A DNA stretch of 64,000 nucleotides from Bryocella elongata (GTDB lineage Bacteria > Acidobacteriota > Terriglobia > Terriglobales > Acidobacteriaceae). The notes below the pieces were generated by a model that worked only from the letters and a program-made list of their open reading frames with translations, searched no databases and had not been told where the DNA came from. The first letter of the stretch is position 1; every line of letters begins with the position of its first letter. The stretch is taken from positions 417,914 through 481,913 of the forward strand of contig NZ_FNVA01000006.1 in NCBI RefSeq assembly GCF_900108185.1, given 5' to 3'. Below are positions 1-7,116 of this stretch, in pieces. A program made the translations under genes and the position numbers.

Positions 1-63
1 CCACGGGTTTTCAGCGGTCCAGGGCGAAATTCCCCTCTACCGCAGCGAAAGGGCTACAACGCT

Positions 64-1020
64 ATGCCATCTCTGCTCCATCTTCTGGTCGGACACACCT
101 ACATGGTGCTGTTCGTCTGGGTGCTGGTCGAGCAGGGAGGTGTGCCTGTTCCCAGCGCTCCCGTGATGCTTGCGGTTGGAACCATGAGCGCCGCTCATAA
201 GCTGCATGTGGCGTATGCCCTCCCACTGGTTCTATTTGCGTGCATGATCGCCGACATCTCGTGGTACTACCTGGGCAAGCGCTTTGGCGGCAGGGTGCTG
301 AACCTGCTGTGCAAGTTCTCGCTCGAGGCGGCGACCTGCGTCGAGAAGACCCAGGGAACCGTGGTCCGGCGCGGTGCGATCACGCTGTTGTTCTCGAAGT
401 GGGTGCCGGGGCTGAACACGGTCGCCGCGCCTATCGCCGGGCAGGCGGGCATTCCGTTCGGCGAGTTCGTGATCTACGACATGGCCGGTACGCTGGCCTG
501 GGCTTCGGTGTGGCTGTTTGCGGGGCGTTTCTTCGGCGACGTCGCCAAGCGTTCGCACGAGTTCTTCGCGACCCTCGGACACCTCGGTGTGCTGCTCGTT
601 GTGCTGATGGCGCTGGGTGTGGTCGTCTACCGGTTCATGAAGCGCCGCCAGTTCGTCACCGAACTTCGCGGCCTGCGGCTTGAGCCTGCCCAGCTGATGG
701 CGATGATCGGCGATGCCGAGCGCGAGGGCCAGGAGCCCCCGTTCATCGTGGACCTTCGCCATCCGCTGGACGTGCTGACCGAGCCTCTGGTCCTACCGGG
801 AGCGCTGCGCATCGGGCCGGACGAGCTGCGGCAGCGGCATGAGCTGATCCCGCGCGATCGTGACATCATTCTGTACTGCACCTGCCCCAGCGAGGAGACC
901 AGCGCCAAGGTGGCGATGGATCTCCGTCGCATGGGAGTGCGCCGGGTTCGTCCGCTGCGCGGCGGGTTGCAGGGCTGGCGTGACGCGGGCTTCCCGGTCG
1001 ATGGCGTGGGCGTCATCTAG
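64..1020 (+). CDS. DedA-family membrane protein fused to a rhodanese domain
   Basis: The first roughly 200 residues form a multi-span membrane region of the DedA/VTT type, with the family-like stretches EQGGVPVPSAP near the N-terminus and FSKWVPGLNTVAAPIAGQAG around residues 115-134. A cytoplasmic rhodanese-like domain follows (about residues 215-318). Its active-site loop reads ILYCTCPSEETS, with the likely catalytic cysteine at Cys272 and a typical C-terminal GGLQGWRDAGFPV. DedA proteins are proton-motive-force-linked membrane proteins, some acting as lipid flippases. Rhodanese domains carry sulfane sulfur or sense redox state. How the two halves cooperate cannot be read from the sequence. 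The ATG at 64 follows a purine-rich AAAGGG. The gene converges with the TonB-like gene on the other strand. Confidence 0.9.
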   Translation: MPSLLHLLVGHTYMVLFVWVLVEQGGVPVPSAPVMLAVGTMSAAHKLHVAYALPLVLFACMIADISWYYLGKRFGGRVLNLLCKFSLEAATCVEKTQGTVVRRGAITLLFSKWVPGLNTVAAPIAGQAGIPFGEFVIYDMAGTLAWASVWLFAGRFFGDVAKRSHEFFATLGHLGVLLVVLMALGVVVYRFMKRRQFVTELRGLRLEPAQLMAMIGDAEREGQEPPFIVDLRHPLDVLTEPLVLPGALRIGPDELRQRHELIPRDRDIILYCTCPSEETSAKVAMDLRRMGVRRVRPLRGGLQGWRDAGFPVDGVGVI

Positions 1021-1040
1021 AACGGCGTCGCTGGCCGTCC

Positions 1041-1766
1041 TCAGCTTCCCATCCTGAAGTTCACCGTGATGGTCGTCTGTACCTCCGTGGGCGCTCCATT
1101 GAGCAGGTACGGCTTGTAGCGGGCGCTGCGCACGGCTTCGAGCGCTGCGGCCTGCAGGATCGCGGGGCCGCTGATGGCGTGGGCGCTCTCGATGCGTCCG
1201 CTGGTGGAGATGACGGCTTCGATGACGACTGTGCCCTCCGTGCGAGTCGCCTTGGCGATGCTGGGGTAGACCGGCACGATGGGCGCGAGAAGCATGCCGG
1301 CGATCACGCCGCCCGAGATCGCGATACGATCAGAGCGCGCTGCGGGGGCAGGACGCACGCTGACGCTGGATCCCGCCGGAGACGAAGCCCACACCGCGGG
1401 GCCAGAGGTGGCCGCCATCACTGTGCCGGTTGTTGGTAGCAGCGGAGACGCGTCTACCGGTGAGCTGGTGAGGTTGCGGATGAAGTTGCTGATGCGGGAC
1501 TGTGGGGCCGCCGTCGGTGCAGTTGGACCTGCGCTCGGTGCGGCCTGCTGCATGCGAACGTGCGGCGGCGGTGGGGTGGGCTTTGGGAGCGCTGGGGCTG
1601 TGAGCGTCATCTGCGGAGCGTGCAGCGGAAGCACCTCGGGATGAAGGATGGGGATGCTGAGCAGCGCTGCGGCAAGAGAGGCTTGCACGGCGATGGCGGT
1701 GTAGACGGGTTTGCGGCTGCGGGTGCGCAGCATCGCGGTGGACTCGACCAGGGACTGCTCGAACAT
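1041..1766 (-). CDS. TonB-like energy-transducer protein
   Basis: This protein of about 241 residues has one N-terminal membrane segment (YTAIAVQASLAAALLSIPIL), a proline-rich linker with PKPTPPPPHV, and a C-terminal TonB-type domain with PSIAKATRTEGTVVIEAVIS and ending ITVNFRMGS. TonB proteins span the periplasm and energise outer-membrane receptors, so it is a candidate partner for the two large receptors elsewhere in the window, although it is far from both. I chose the ATG whose complement is at 1764-1766 because GAGGTG lies five bases upstream. An in-frame ATG 90 bases further upstream would add a non-signal-like extension. No exbB or exbD genes are adjacent. Confidence 0.85.
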   Translation of the reverse strand: MFEQSLVESTAMLRTRSRKPVYTAIAVQASLAAALLSIPILHPEVLPLHAPQMTLTAPALPKPTPPPPHVRMQQAAPSAGPTAPTAAPQSRISNFIRNLTSSPVDASPLLPTTGTVMAATSGPAVWASSPAGSSVSVRPAPAARSDRIAISGGVIAGMLLAPIVPVYPSIAKATRTEGTVVIEAVISTSGRIESAHAISGPAILQAAALEAVRSARYKPYLLNGAPTEVQTTITVNFRMGS

Positions 1767-2055
1767 GATGCACCTCGAATCAGGTTGGGACCTGAAGATC
1801 GTTGGCGCATCCGGCAGGAGTCGAGCCAGCAGGAATGCGTGTGCTGGCATAGACACCGGATCGGCTCAAAGTGTTCCGCGATGCAGGGTGAGCAGGGCGA
1901 TTCATGCGTCGTCGCCCTGAGCTCATTGCGGCTCTATCGCGGGGCTGTAGAGGTATGAGGTCTTCAGGCTGTCAGGTGCGAGGTCTGCGGCGGCGTCTGA
2001 GGCGGCACAAAATCCCGTGACGGCATAGGGCTGCTCACGCGATGATGGAACGCAC

Positions 2056-3297
2056 ATGGCTTCTACTGCTTCCAATGCTCCTACGACTGCAACGATGGCG
2101 ACGACTGTGAGCAAGCCGCAGCGCGTGCTCTCGGTCGACGTGCTGCGCGGGCTCACCATTGCGCTGATGATCCTGGTCAACGATCCGGGCGACTGGAAGC
2201 ACGTCTTTATCCAGCTCGATCACGCGGAGTGGAACGGCCTCACGCTGACGGACCTGGTCTTCCCGACGTTTCTCTTCGTCGTGGGCGTGTCGATGGTCTT
2301 CTCGTTTACGGCACGGGTGGCGCGGGGTAACTGCCGGAAATCGCTGACGGGGCACGTGTGGGCGCGGTTCGCGAAGCTCGTGATCCTGGCGCTGGCGCTG
2401 AACTACTTCCCGCGCATGCACTGGCAGGGGATGCGGCTGTATGGGGTGATCATGCGGATTGCGCTGTGCTCGTTGATTGCGGGGATGGTGCTGGTCTTTA
2501 CGCGCAACCCGAAGGTGCTTGCGGTCATCGTCATCGTGCTGCTGGTCGGTTACTGGGCGCTGCTGCGCTTCGTGCCGATCCCGGGTGTGGGTGTGCCGAC
2601 GCATGGGTTTCCGATCAACGATGAGGTGAACAACCTCACGGCCTTCGTCGATCGTTGGGCGCTTGTCTGGCAGCACAAGCTCTTCTTTGGGGCGGGCGCG
2701 CTTTATCGGAAGACCAGCGACCCCGAGGGGCTGCTGAGCACGCTGCCGTCTGTCGCGACGACGCTGATTGGGGCGCTGATCGGCCTGCACTTCCGGCGTC
2801 CGGAGTGGCAGCAGGGAGAAGCGGCGCGGCTGCGCATGCGGGGGTATCTCTTCGGCTGGGGATTGATGCTGGTGCTCGCGGGTGGAATATGGAACAACGC
2901 GTTCCCCATGAACAAGAACCTGTGGACCTCGAGCTTCGTGCTGGTGACGGCCGCTGCGGCGATGATCGCGCTGGGCATCATGAGCCTCCTGGTCGACTAC
3001 CGTTCGCAGCCGTGGCCGACGTGGCTGCGGGTGATCACGTGGCCGTGGCTGGTATTTGGATCGAACGCCATTGTGGCGTACACGAGCTCGGTGGTGCTGG
3101 TGAAGGCGCTGATCTACATCCACCACACGGGGCCGGACGGCAAGAGCGTGTCGCTGCTGAGCTGGCTGTACAAGACGGTGTTTGCAGCGCATGGAAGCAC
3201 GGTGTGGACGTCCTTAGCGTGGGCCGTGTGCTTTGTTGCGGTGTGCTTCATTCCGAACTGGATTCTTTGGCGGAAGAAGATCTTCGTCAGGATGTAG
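2056..3297 (+). CDS. DUF5009/HGSNAT-like membrane acyltransferase
   Basis: The 413-residue protein is hydrophobic throughout, with about ten likely membrane spans. It begins with the family-type motif LSVDVLRGLTIALMILVNDPG, then LTDLVFPTFLFVVGVSM. This matches the COG4299/DUF5009 proteins related to heparan-alpha-glucosaminide N-acetyltransferase, which move acetyl groups across a membrane to a sugar amine; a role in amino-sugar or cell-wall glycan recycling is an inference. The start ATG at 2056 lies between alternative upstream ATGs that are out of frame. The gene stands alone, ending 59 bases before ubiD in the same direction. Confidence 0.85.
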   Translation: MASTASNAPTTATMATTVSKPQRVLSVDVLRGLTIALMILVNDPGDWKHVFIQLDHAEWNGLTLTDLVFPTFLFVVGVSMVFSFTARVARGNCRKSLTGHVWARFAKLVILALALNYFPRMHWQGMRLYGVIMRIALCSLIAGMVLVFTRNPKVLAVIVIVLLVGYWALLRFVPIPGVGVPTHGFPINDEVNNLTAFVDRWALVWQHKLFFGAGALYRKTSDPEGLLSTLPSVATTLIGALIGLHFRRPEWQQGEAARLRMRGYLFGWGLMLVLAGGIWNNAFPMNKNLWTSSFVLVTAAAAMIALGIMSLLVDYRSQPWPTWLRVITWPWLVFGSNAIVAYTSSVVLVKALIYIHHTGPDGKSVSLLSWLYKTVFAAHGSTVWTSLAWAVCFVAVCFIPNWILWRKKIFVRM

Positions 3298-3356
3298 ATG
3301 CCGGCCCACGTGCATTTCTCTTCGCCCTTCGCTAGGCTCAAGGGTGAGGAAACAAC

Positions 3357-4976
3357 GTGGCATACGAGAGTCTGCGGGAGTGGATCAAGGCGCTGGAGAA
3401 GGCGGGCGAGCTGGTCCGTGTGAAGGAAGAGGTCTCGCCGTACCTGGAGATGGCGGAGATCGCGGACCGGGCGGTGAAGTCGGGCAAGGGAACGGCGAAG
3501 GCTGGTGGGCCGGCGCTGCTGTTCGAGAACATCAAGGGCTATCCCGGAGCGCGGGCGCTGATGAACCAGTTTGGCTCGCTGGGCCGGATGGAGATGGCGC
3601 TGGAGACCGACTCGCTGGATGCGATTGCGGCGCGGATCCAGACGATGATCCAGCCGGTGGCCCCGACGAGCCTGATGGACAAGCTGAAGATGCTGCCCAA
3701 GCTGGCGGAGATCGGCAACGTGTTTCCGAAGATCGTGAGCGCGAAGGATGCACCGTGCAAGGAGGTGATCCTGCGCGGCGAGCAGATCGACCTACTGAAG
3801 TTTCCGGTGGTGACGACGTGGCCTGAAGATGGGGGGCCGTTTATCACGCTGCCCAACGTGATCTCGAAGGACCCCAACAGCGGCAAGCGCAACGTCGGCA
3901 TGTACCGGATGCAGGTGTATGACGGGAAGACGACGGGCATGCACTGGCAGCGGCAGAAGAACGGCGCGGAGCATCTGCGCGAGCGGTTGCGGAAGGCCGC
4001 AGGCAGCGCGTCGGGCGCGGTGGATCTGATGGCGCTGACGGCGGGAGGCACGGTGTCGGCTGCCTCACCCACATCTGAAAAGCGAGATGCGGGGCACCCG
4101 GGTTCATCGATCCCTGAGCATGTTGCCACGAAGATTCGCGGGCAGCGGATGGATGTTGCCGTGGCGATTGGCACGGACCCAAGCATTTGCTTTTCGGCGA
4201 TCGTGCCGGCGCCGCCGGAGGTGGAGGAGTTTCTGATCGCTGGCTTCCTGCGCGGCAAGCCGGTGGAGCTGGTGAAGTGCGAGACGGTGGATCTTGAGGT
4301 GCCGGCGACGGCGGAGATCGTGCTTGAAGGCTACGTCGATATCGGCGAGCTACGCACGGAAGGACCATTCGGCGACCACACGGGCTTCTACACGATGCAG
4401 GACGAGTACCCGGTCTTCCACATCACGTGCATCACGCATCGCAAGGACCCGATCTACGCGGCGACCATTGTGGGCAAGCCGCCGATGGAAGACACGTACA
4501 TGGGCAAGGCGGTGGAGCGGATCTTTCTGCCGCTGATGAAGTTGACGATTCCGGAGATCGTGGACATCAACATTCCGCCGGAGGGCGCGTTCCACAACCT
4601 GATGATCGTGAGCATTCGCAAGAGTTATGCGGGGCAGGCGCGCAAGGTGATGAACGCGATCTGGTCGCTGGGCGGAGCGATGTTTACCAAGATCATCGTG
4701 GTGCTGGACGAGGACTGCGATGTGCATGACCTCGGCGAGGTGGTGCTGCGGACGACGAACAACATCGATCCGGAGCGAGATATCGAGTTCACGCTGGGGC
4801 CGATTGATTCGCTGGACCACTCGTCACGGCTGCCGAACTTCGGGTCGAAGATGGGGATTGATGCGACGCGCAAGTGGGCGGCGGAGGGATTCACGCGGCC
4901 ATGGCCTTCGATGATGGAGATGCCGGATGAGGTGAAGGCTCGGGTGAGTCGGCTGTGCGAGAAGCTGGGGTTCTAG
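3357..4976 (+). CDS. ubiD: UbiD family decarboxylase
   Basis: This 539-residue protein is a member of the UbiD family, prenylated-FMN-dependent (de)carboxylases acting on aromatic or alpha,beta-unsaturated acids. Signature stretches include PALLFENIKGYPG, a GMYRMQVYDGKTTGMHW segment in the prFMN-binding half, and EGPFGDHTGFYT near residue 340, part of the Glu-containing catalytic region. It uses a GTG start at 3357 preceded by GGTGAGGA about seven bases away. Length exceeds the roughly 490-500 residues of E. coli UbiD, partly because a repeat-like hairpin sequence is inserted in frame around residues 236-249 (listed separately). No ubiX is nearby, so its substrate, whether quinone precursor or aromatic acid, is not set by context. 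Confidence 0.92.
   Translation: MAYESLREWIKALEKAGELVRVKEEVSPYLEMAEIADRAVKSGKGTAKAGGPALLFENIKGYPGARALMNQFGSLGRMEMALETDSLDAIAARIQTMIQPVAPTSLMDKLKMLPKLAEIGNVFPKIVSAKDAPCKEVILRGEQIDLLKFPVVTTWPEDGGPFITLPNVISKDPNSGKRNVGMYRMQVYDGKTTGMHWQRQKNGAEHLRERLRKAAGSASGAVDLMALTAGGTVSAASPTSEKRDAGHPGSSIPEHVATKIRGQRMDVAVAIGTDPSICFSAIVPAPPEVEEFLIAGFLRGKPVELVKCETVDLEVPATAEIVLEGYVDIGELRTEGPFGDHTGFYTMQDEYPVFHITCITHRKDPIYAATIVGKPPMEDTYMGKAVERIFLPLMKLTIPEIVDINIPPEGAFHNLMIVSIRKSYAGQARKVMNAIWSLGGAMFTKIIVVLDEDCDVHDLGEVVLRTTNNIDPERDIEFTLGPIDSLDHSSRLPNFGSKMGIDATRKWAAEGFTRPWPSMMEMPDEVKARVSRLCEKLGF
4064..4102 (+). repeat. REP-like hairpin inserted in frame within ubiD
   Basis: The sequence contains CCCACATCT, an eight-base loop GAAAAGCG, then AGATGCGGGG. 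This gives a stem of eight pairs (CCC and CATCT against AGATG and GGG) with one A-C mismatch, followed by GCACCCGGG. It encodes part of a low-complexity stretch (SAASPTSEKRDAGHPGSS) that does not look like UbiD sequence. From memory, short hairpins of this type ending in GGGGCACCC recur in acidobacterial genomes, but no second copy was seen in this window. Confidence 0.5.
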
Positions 4977-5073
4977 GTCCTGAGGCATGAACCTCCGGGG
5001 GCTTCCAAGGCCACCGGGCGATATACTTACAGAGGCGCGCTTTGCGCACACTTTCTTTCGCAGGGAACACGCA

Positions 5074-5937
5074 TTGGCACAGGCTGAGATTGGCATCATC
5101 GGGGGCAGCGGGCTTTACAACATGCCCGGGCTGACGGACGTTCATGAAGAGAAGATCAGCACGCCGTTTGGCGACCCCAGCGAGACGTTTGTGCTGGGCA
5201 CGCTGGAGGGCCGCAAGGTGGCGTTCCTGGCGCGGCATGGCAAGGGGCATCGCATCCTGCCGACGGAGCTGAACTTTCGCGCGAACATCTATGCGATGAA
5301 GTCGCTGGGCGTGACGTCGATTCTTTCGGTATCGGCCGTGGGATCGTTGAAGGAAGAGCACAAGCCCACGGACTTTGTGATTCCGGATCAGTTCATTGAT
5401 CGCACGTTTGCGCGTGAGTCGACGTTCTTTGGTGAGGGCGTTGTGGGCCATGTGGCGTTTGGCGATCCGGTGTGTCCGATCGTTGCCAAGGTATTTGCGG
5501 ATGCGTGCGCGGAGGTGGGTGTCGTCGGCAAGCTGGGCGGGACGTACGTTTGCATGGAAGGGCCGCAGTTCTCCACGAAGGCGGAGTCGAAGCTGTATCG
5601 CTCGTGGGGTGCGGACATTATCGGCATGACGAACCTGCAGGAGGCCAAGCTGGCTCGCGAGGCGGAGATCAGCTACGCGACACTGGCGATGGTGACCGAC
5701 TACGACTGCTGGCATGAGAGCCACGATGCGGTGACGGTTGACCAGGTCATCGCGGTGATGCACCAGAACTCGGAGAACGCGCAGAAGGTCGTGAAGGCGG
5801 CGGTGAAGCTGATGCCCGCTGACCTGAGTGCGAGCCCGGCGCAAACGGCGGCGAAGTTTGCGATCATGACGGATCGCAGTGTGATTCCGGCGGAGACGAA
5901 GGCGAAGCTGGAGCTGCTGTTTGGGAAGTACTGGTAA
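5074..5937 (+). CDS. mtnP: S-methyl-5'-thioadenosine phosphorylase
   Basis: The protein of about 287 residues has the N-terminal phosphate-binding loop IGIIGGSGLYNM, the substrate region RHGKGHRILPTELNFRANIY, and the family signature around MEGPQFSTKAESKLYRSWG followed by DIIGMTNLQEAKLAREAE and VTDYDCW. It phosphorolyses methylthioadenosine to adenine and methylthioribose-1-phosphate in methionine salvage. Some members also act on other purine nucleosides. I chose a TTG start at 5074, preceded by AGGGAA, because translation from the in-frame ATG at 4987 would add 29 residues absent from the family. A PfkB-type kinase follows after a repeat-filled spacer. Confidence 0.92.
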   Translation: MAQAEIGIIGGSGLYNMPGLTDVHEEKISTPFGDPSETFVLGTLEGRKVAFLARHGKGHRILPTELNFRANIYAMKSLGVTSILSVSAVGSLKEEHKPTDFVIPDQFIDRTFARESTFFGEGVVGHVAFGDPVCPIVAKVFADACAEVGVVGKLGGTYVCMEGPQFSTKAESKLYRSWGADIIGMTNLQEAKLAREAEISYATLAMVTDYDCWHESHDAVTVDQVIAVMHQNSENAQKVVKAAVKLMPADLSASPAQTAAKFAIMTDRSVIPAETKAKLELLFGKYW

Positions 5938-5940
5938 CGG

Positions 5941-5975
5941 GCTAGCTGCTAGCCTCTAGCTTCTCGCTGCTAGCT
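5941..5975 (+). repeat. Degenerate 7-bp-period array (consensus nCTAGCT)
   Basis: Five successive heptamers read GCTAGCT, GCTAGCC, TCTAGCT, TCTCGCT, GCTAGCT, starting immediately after the mtnP stop codon. The array is partly complementary to the one at 6059-6093, so the pair could fold back on itself around an 83-base centre. Confidence 0.65.
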
Positions 5976-6058
5976 TTGCTGTGGCCGTGCGGCGGCAGTA
6001 TCTCCTCAATGATTGATCGGCAGATGACCGCGCGAGTCGCGGAGATTTTATGTTGCGA

Positions 6059-6093
6059 GGCGAGCTAGAAGCCAGAAGCGAATGGCTAGAAGC
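6059..6093 (+). repeat. Degenerate 7-bp-period array (consensus TAGAAGC)
   Basis: Five successive heptamers read GGCGAGC, TAGAAGC, CAGAAGC, GAATGGC, TAGAAGC. Their reverse complement (GCTTCTA-like) resembles the array at 5941-5975, giving an inverted pair of arrays in the mtnP-pfkB spacer. Confidence 0.6.
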
Positions 6094-6110
6094 TGCTTCC
6101 AAAGGAAGAT

Positions 6111-7037
6111 ATGTCCATTCTTGTAGTAGGTTCGGTTGCGTTCGATTCGCTGGAGACTCCCAGCGGTAAGCGGGAGCGTGTGTTGGGCGGTGCGGCGACG
6201 CACTTTGCGCTGGCTGCGAGCTTCTTCACCAAGGTTCGTGTGGTTGGTGTGGTGGGCGATGACTTTCTTCCTGAGCATGAGGCTGTGCTCACGTCGAGGG
6301 GCATCGACACGACGGGCATCGAGCGGGCGGAGGGCAAGAGCTTCCATTGGAAGGGCGAGTACCTGCGCGACCTCAACGAGGCCGACACGCTGGCTACGGA
6401 TCTGAATGTGTTCGGCAGCTTCGAGCCGAAGATTCCGGAGAGTTATAAGGACTCGGAGTATCTGTTCCTCGCGAACATCGATCCTGTGCTGCAGCTGCAG
6501 GTGCGCAAAGCCATGCCGAACGCGAAACTGGTCGCGGGCGACACCATGAACTACTGGATCAACGCGCATCGCGAAAACCTGCTGCCGGTGCTGCGTGAGC
6601 TCGACATCCTGATCATCAACGACAAGGAGTCGCGGCTGCTGACGGGCGAGGCCAATGGTCTCAAGGCCGCACAGGGCGTGCTGGATCTCGGGCCGAAGTC
6701 GCTGGTGGTGAAGTATGGCGAGCATGGCTCGGCTGCGTTCTTCACGCCGGAGGTCTTCCGCACGCGCGATTGCAGGAAGATGTTCCGCGCGCCGGCGACG
6801 CCGCTCGAAGAGGTCGTCGATCCGACGGGCGCTGGCGATTCGTTTGCGGGTGGGTTCTATGGCTATCTTGCTTCGCAAGGTGAGCTCACGGAAGAGGTCT
6901 TCCGCCGGGCGATGTTCTATGGCTGCGTGTGCGGCTCGCTGAACGTGCAGGACTTCGGCACGGAGCGGATGCAGCGCACGACGCGCGCGGAGATCGATGA
7001 GCAGGTGCAGAAGCTGATCGAGTTGACGCACCTGTAG
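6111..7037 (+). CDS. PfkB/ribokinase-family sugar kinase
   Basis: The 308-residue protein has the PfkB family N-terminal glycine motif (VLGGAATHFALAAS) and the C-terminal signature DPTGAGDSFAGGF, with the catalytic-base aspartate at position 243 in the anion-hole sequence GAGDSF. These kinases phosphorylate sugars or nucleosides with ATP in the cytoplasm. The substrate is not evident. Adjacency to mtnP makes a nucleoside or nucleoside-derived sugar a reasonable but unproven guess. The start at 6111 is the first ATG and gives MSILVVGSVAFDS, a normal family N-terminus. Confidence 0.88.
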   Translation: MSILVVGSVAFDSLETPSGKRERVLGGAATHFALAASFFTKVRVVGVVGDDFLPEHEAVLTSRGIDTTGIERAEGKSFHWKGEYLRDLNEADTLATDLNVFGSFEPKIPESYKDSEYLFLANIDPVLQLQVRKAMPNAKLVAGDTMNYWINAHRENLLPVLRELDILIINDKESRLLTGEANGLKAAQGVLDLGPKSLVVKYGEHGSAAFFTPEVFRTRDCRKMFRAPATPLEEVVDPTGAGDSFAGGFYGYLASQGELTEEVFRRAMFYGCVCGSLNVQDFGTERMQRTTRAEIDEQVQKLIELTHL

Positions 7038-7043
7038 TAGGGC

Positions 7044-7072
7044 AGCGGCTTCGCCGTTAGCGCTTCGCGTTA
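7044..7072 (+). repeat. Imperfect direct repeat of 13-14 bp
   Basis: GCGGCTTCGCCGTTAGC is followed directly by GCTTCGCGTTAGC, two near copies with a period of two heptamers (ggcttcg ccgttag cgcttcg cgttagc). It lies just after the pfkB-type gene stop and resembles the other 7-bp-period arrays of this region. Confidence 0.4.
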
Positions 7073-7116
7073 GCAAAAGAGTCGAAGATCGATGGTGTTT
7101 CGGGTTGACTTTGGGA

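Noticed and set aside
2035..3192. Long minus-strand open frame opposite the HGSNAT-like gene
   Set aside because: Arg/His/Gln-rich composition with no domain; it is the antisense of a GC-rich real gene.
3844..5844. Minus-strand frames opposite ubiD and mtnP
   Set aside because: Compositionally shadow-like and opposite two well-supported genes.
3357..7037. UbiD, MTA phosphorylase and PfkB kinase as a futalosine-type menaquinone cluster
   Set aside because: No mqn gene is present and the phosphorylase matches ordinary MtnP; adjacency alone is not enough.
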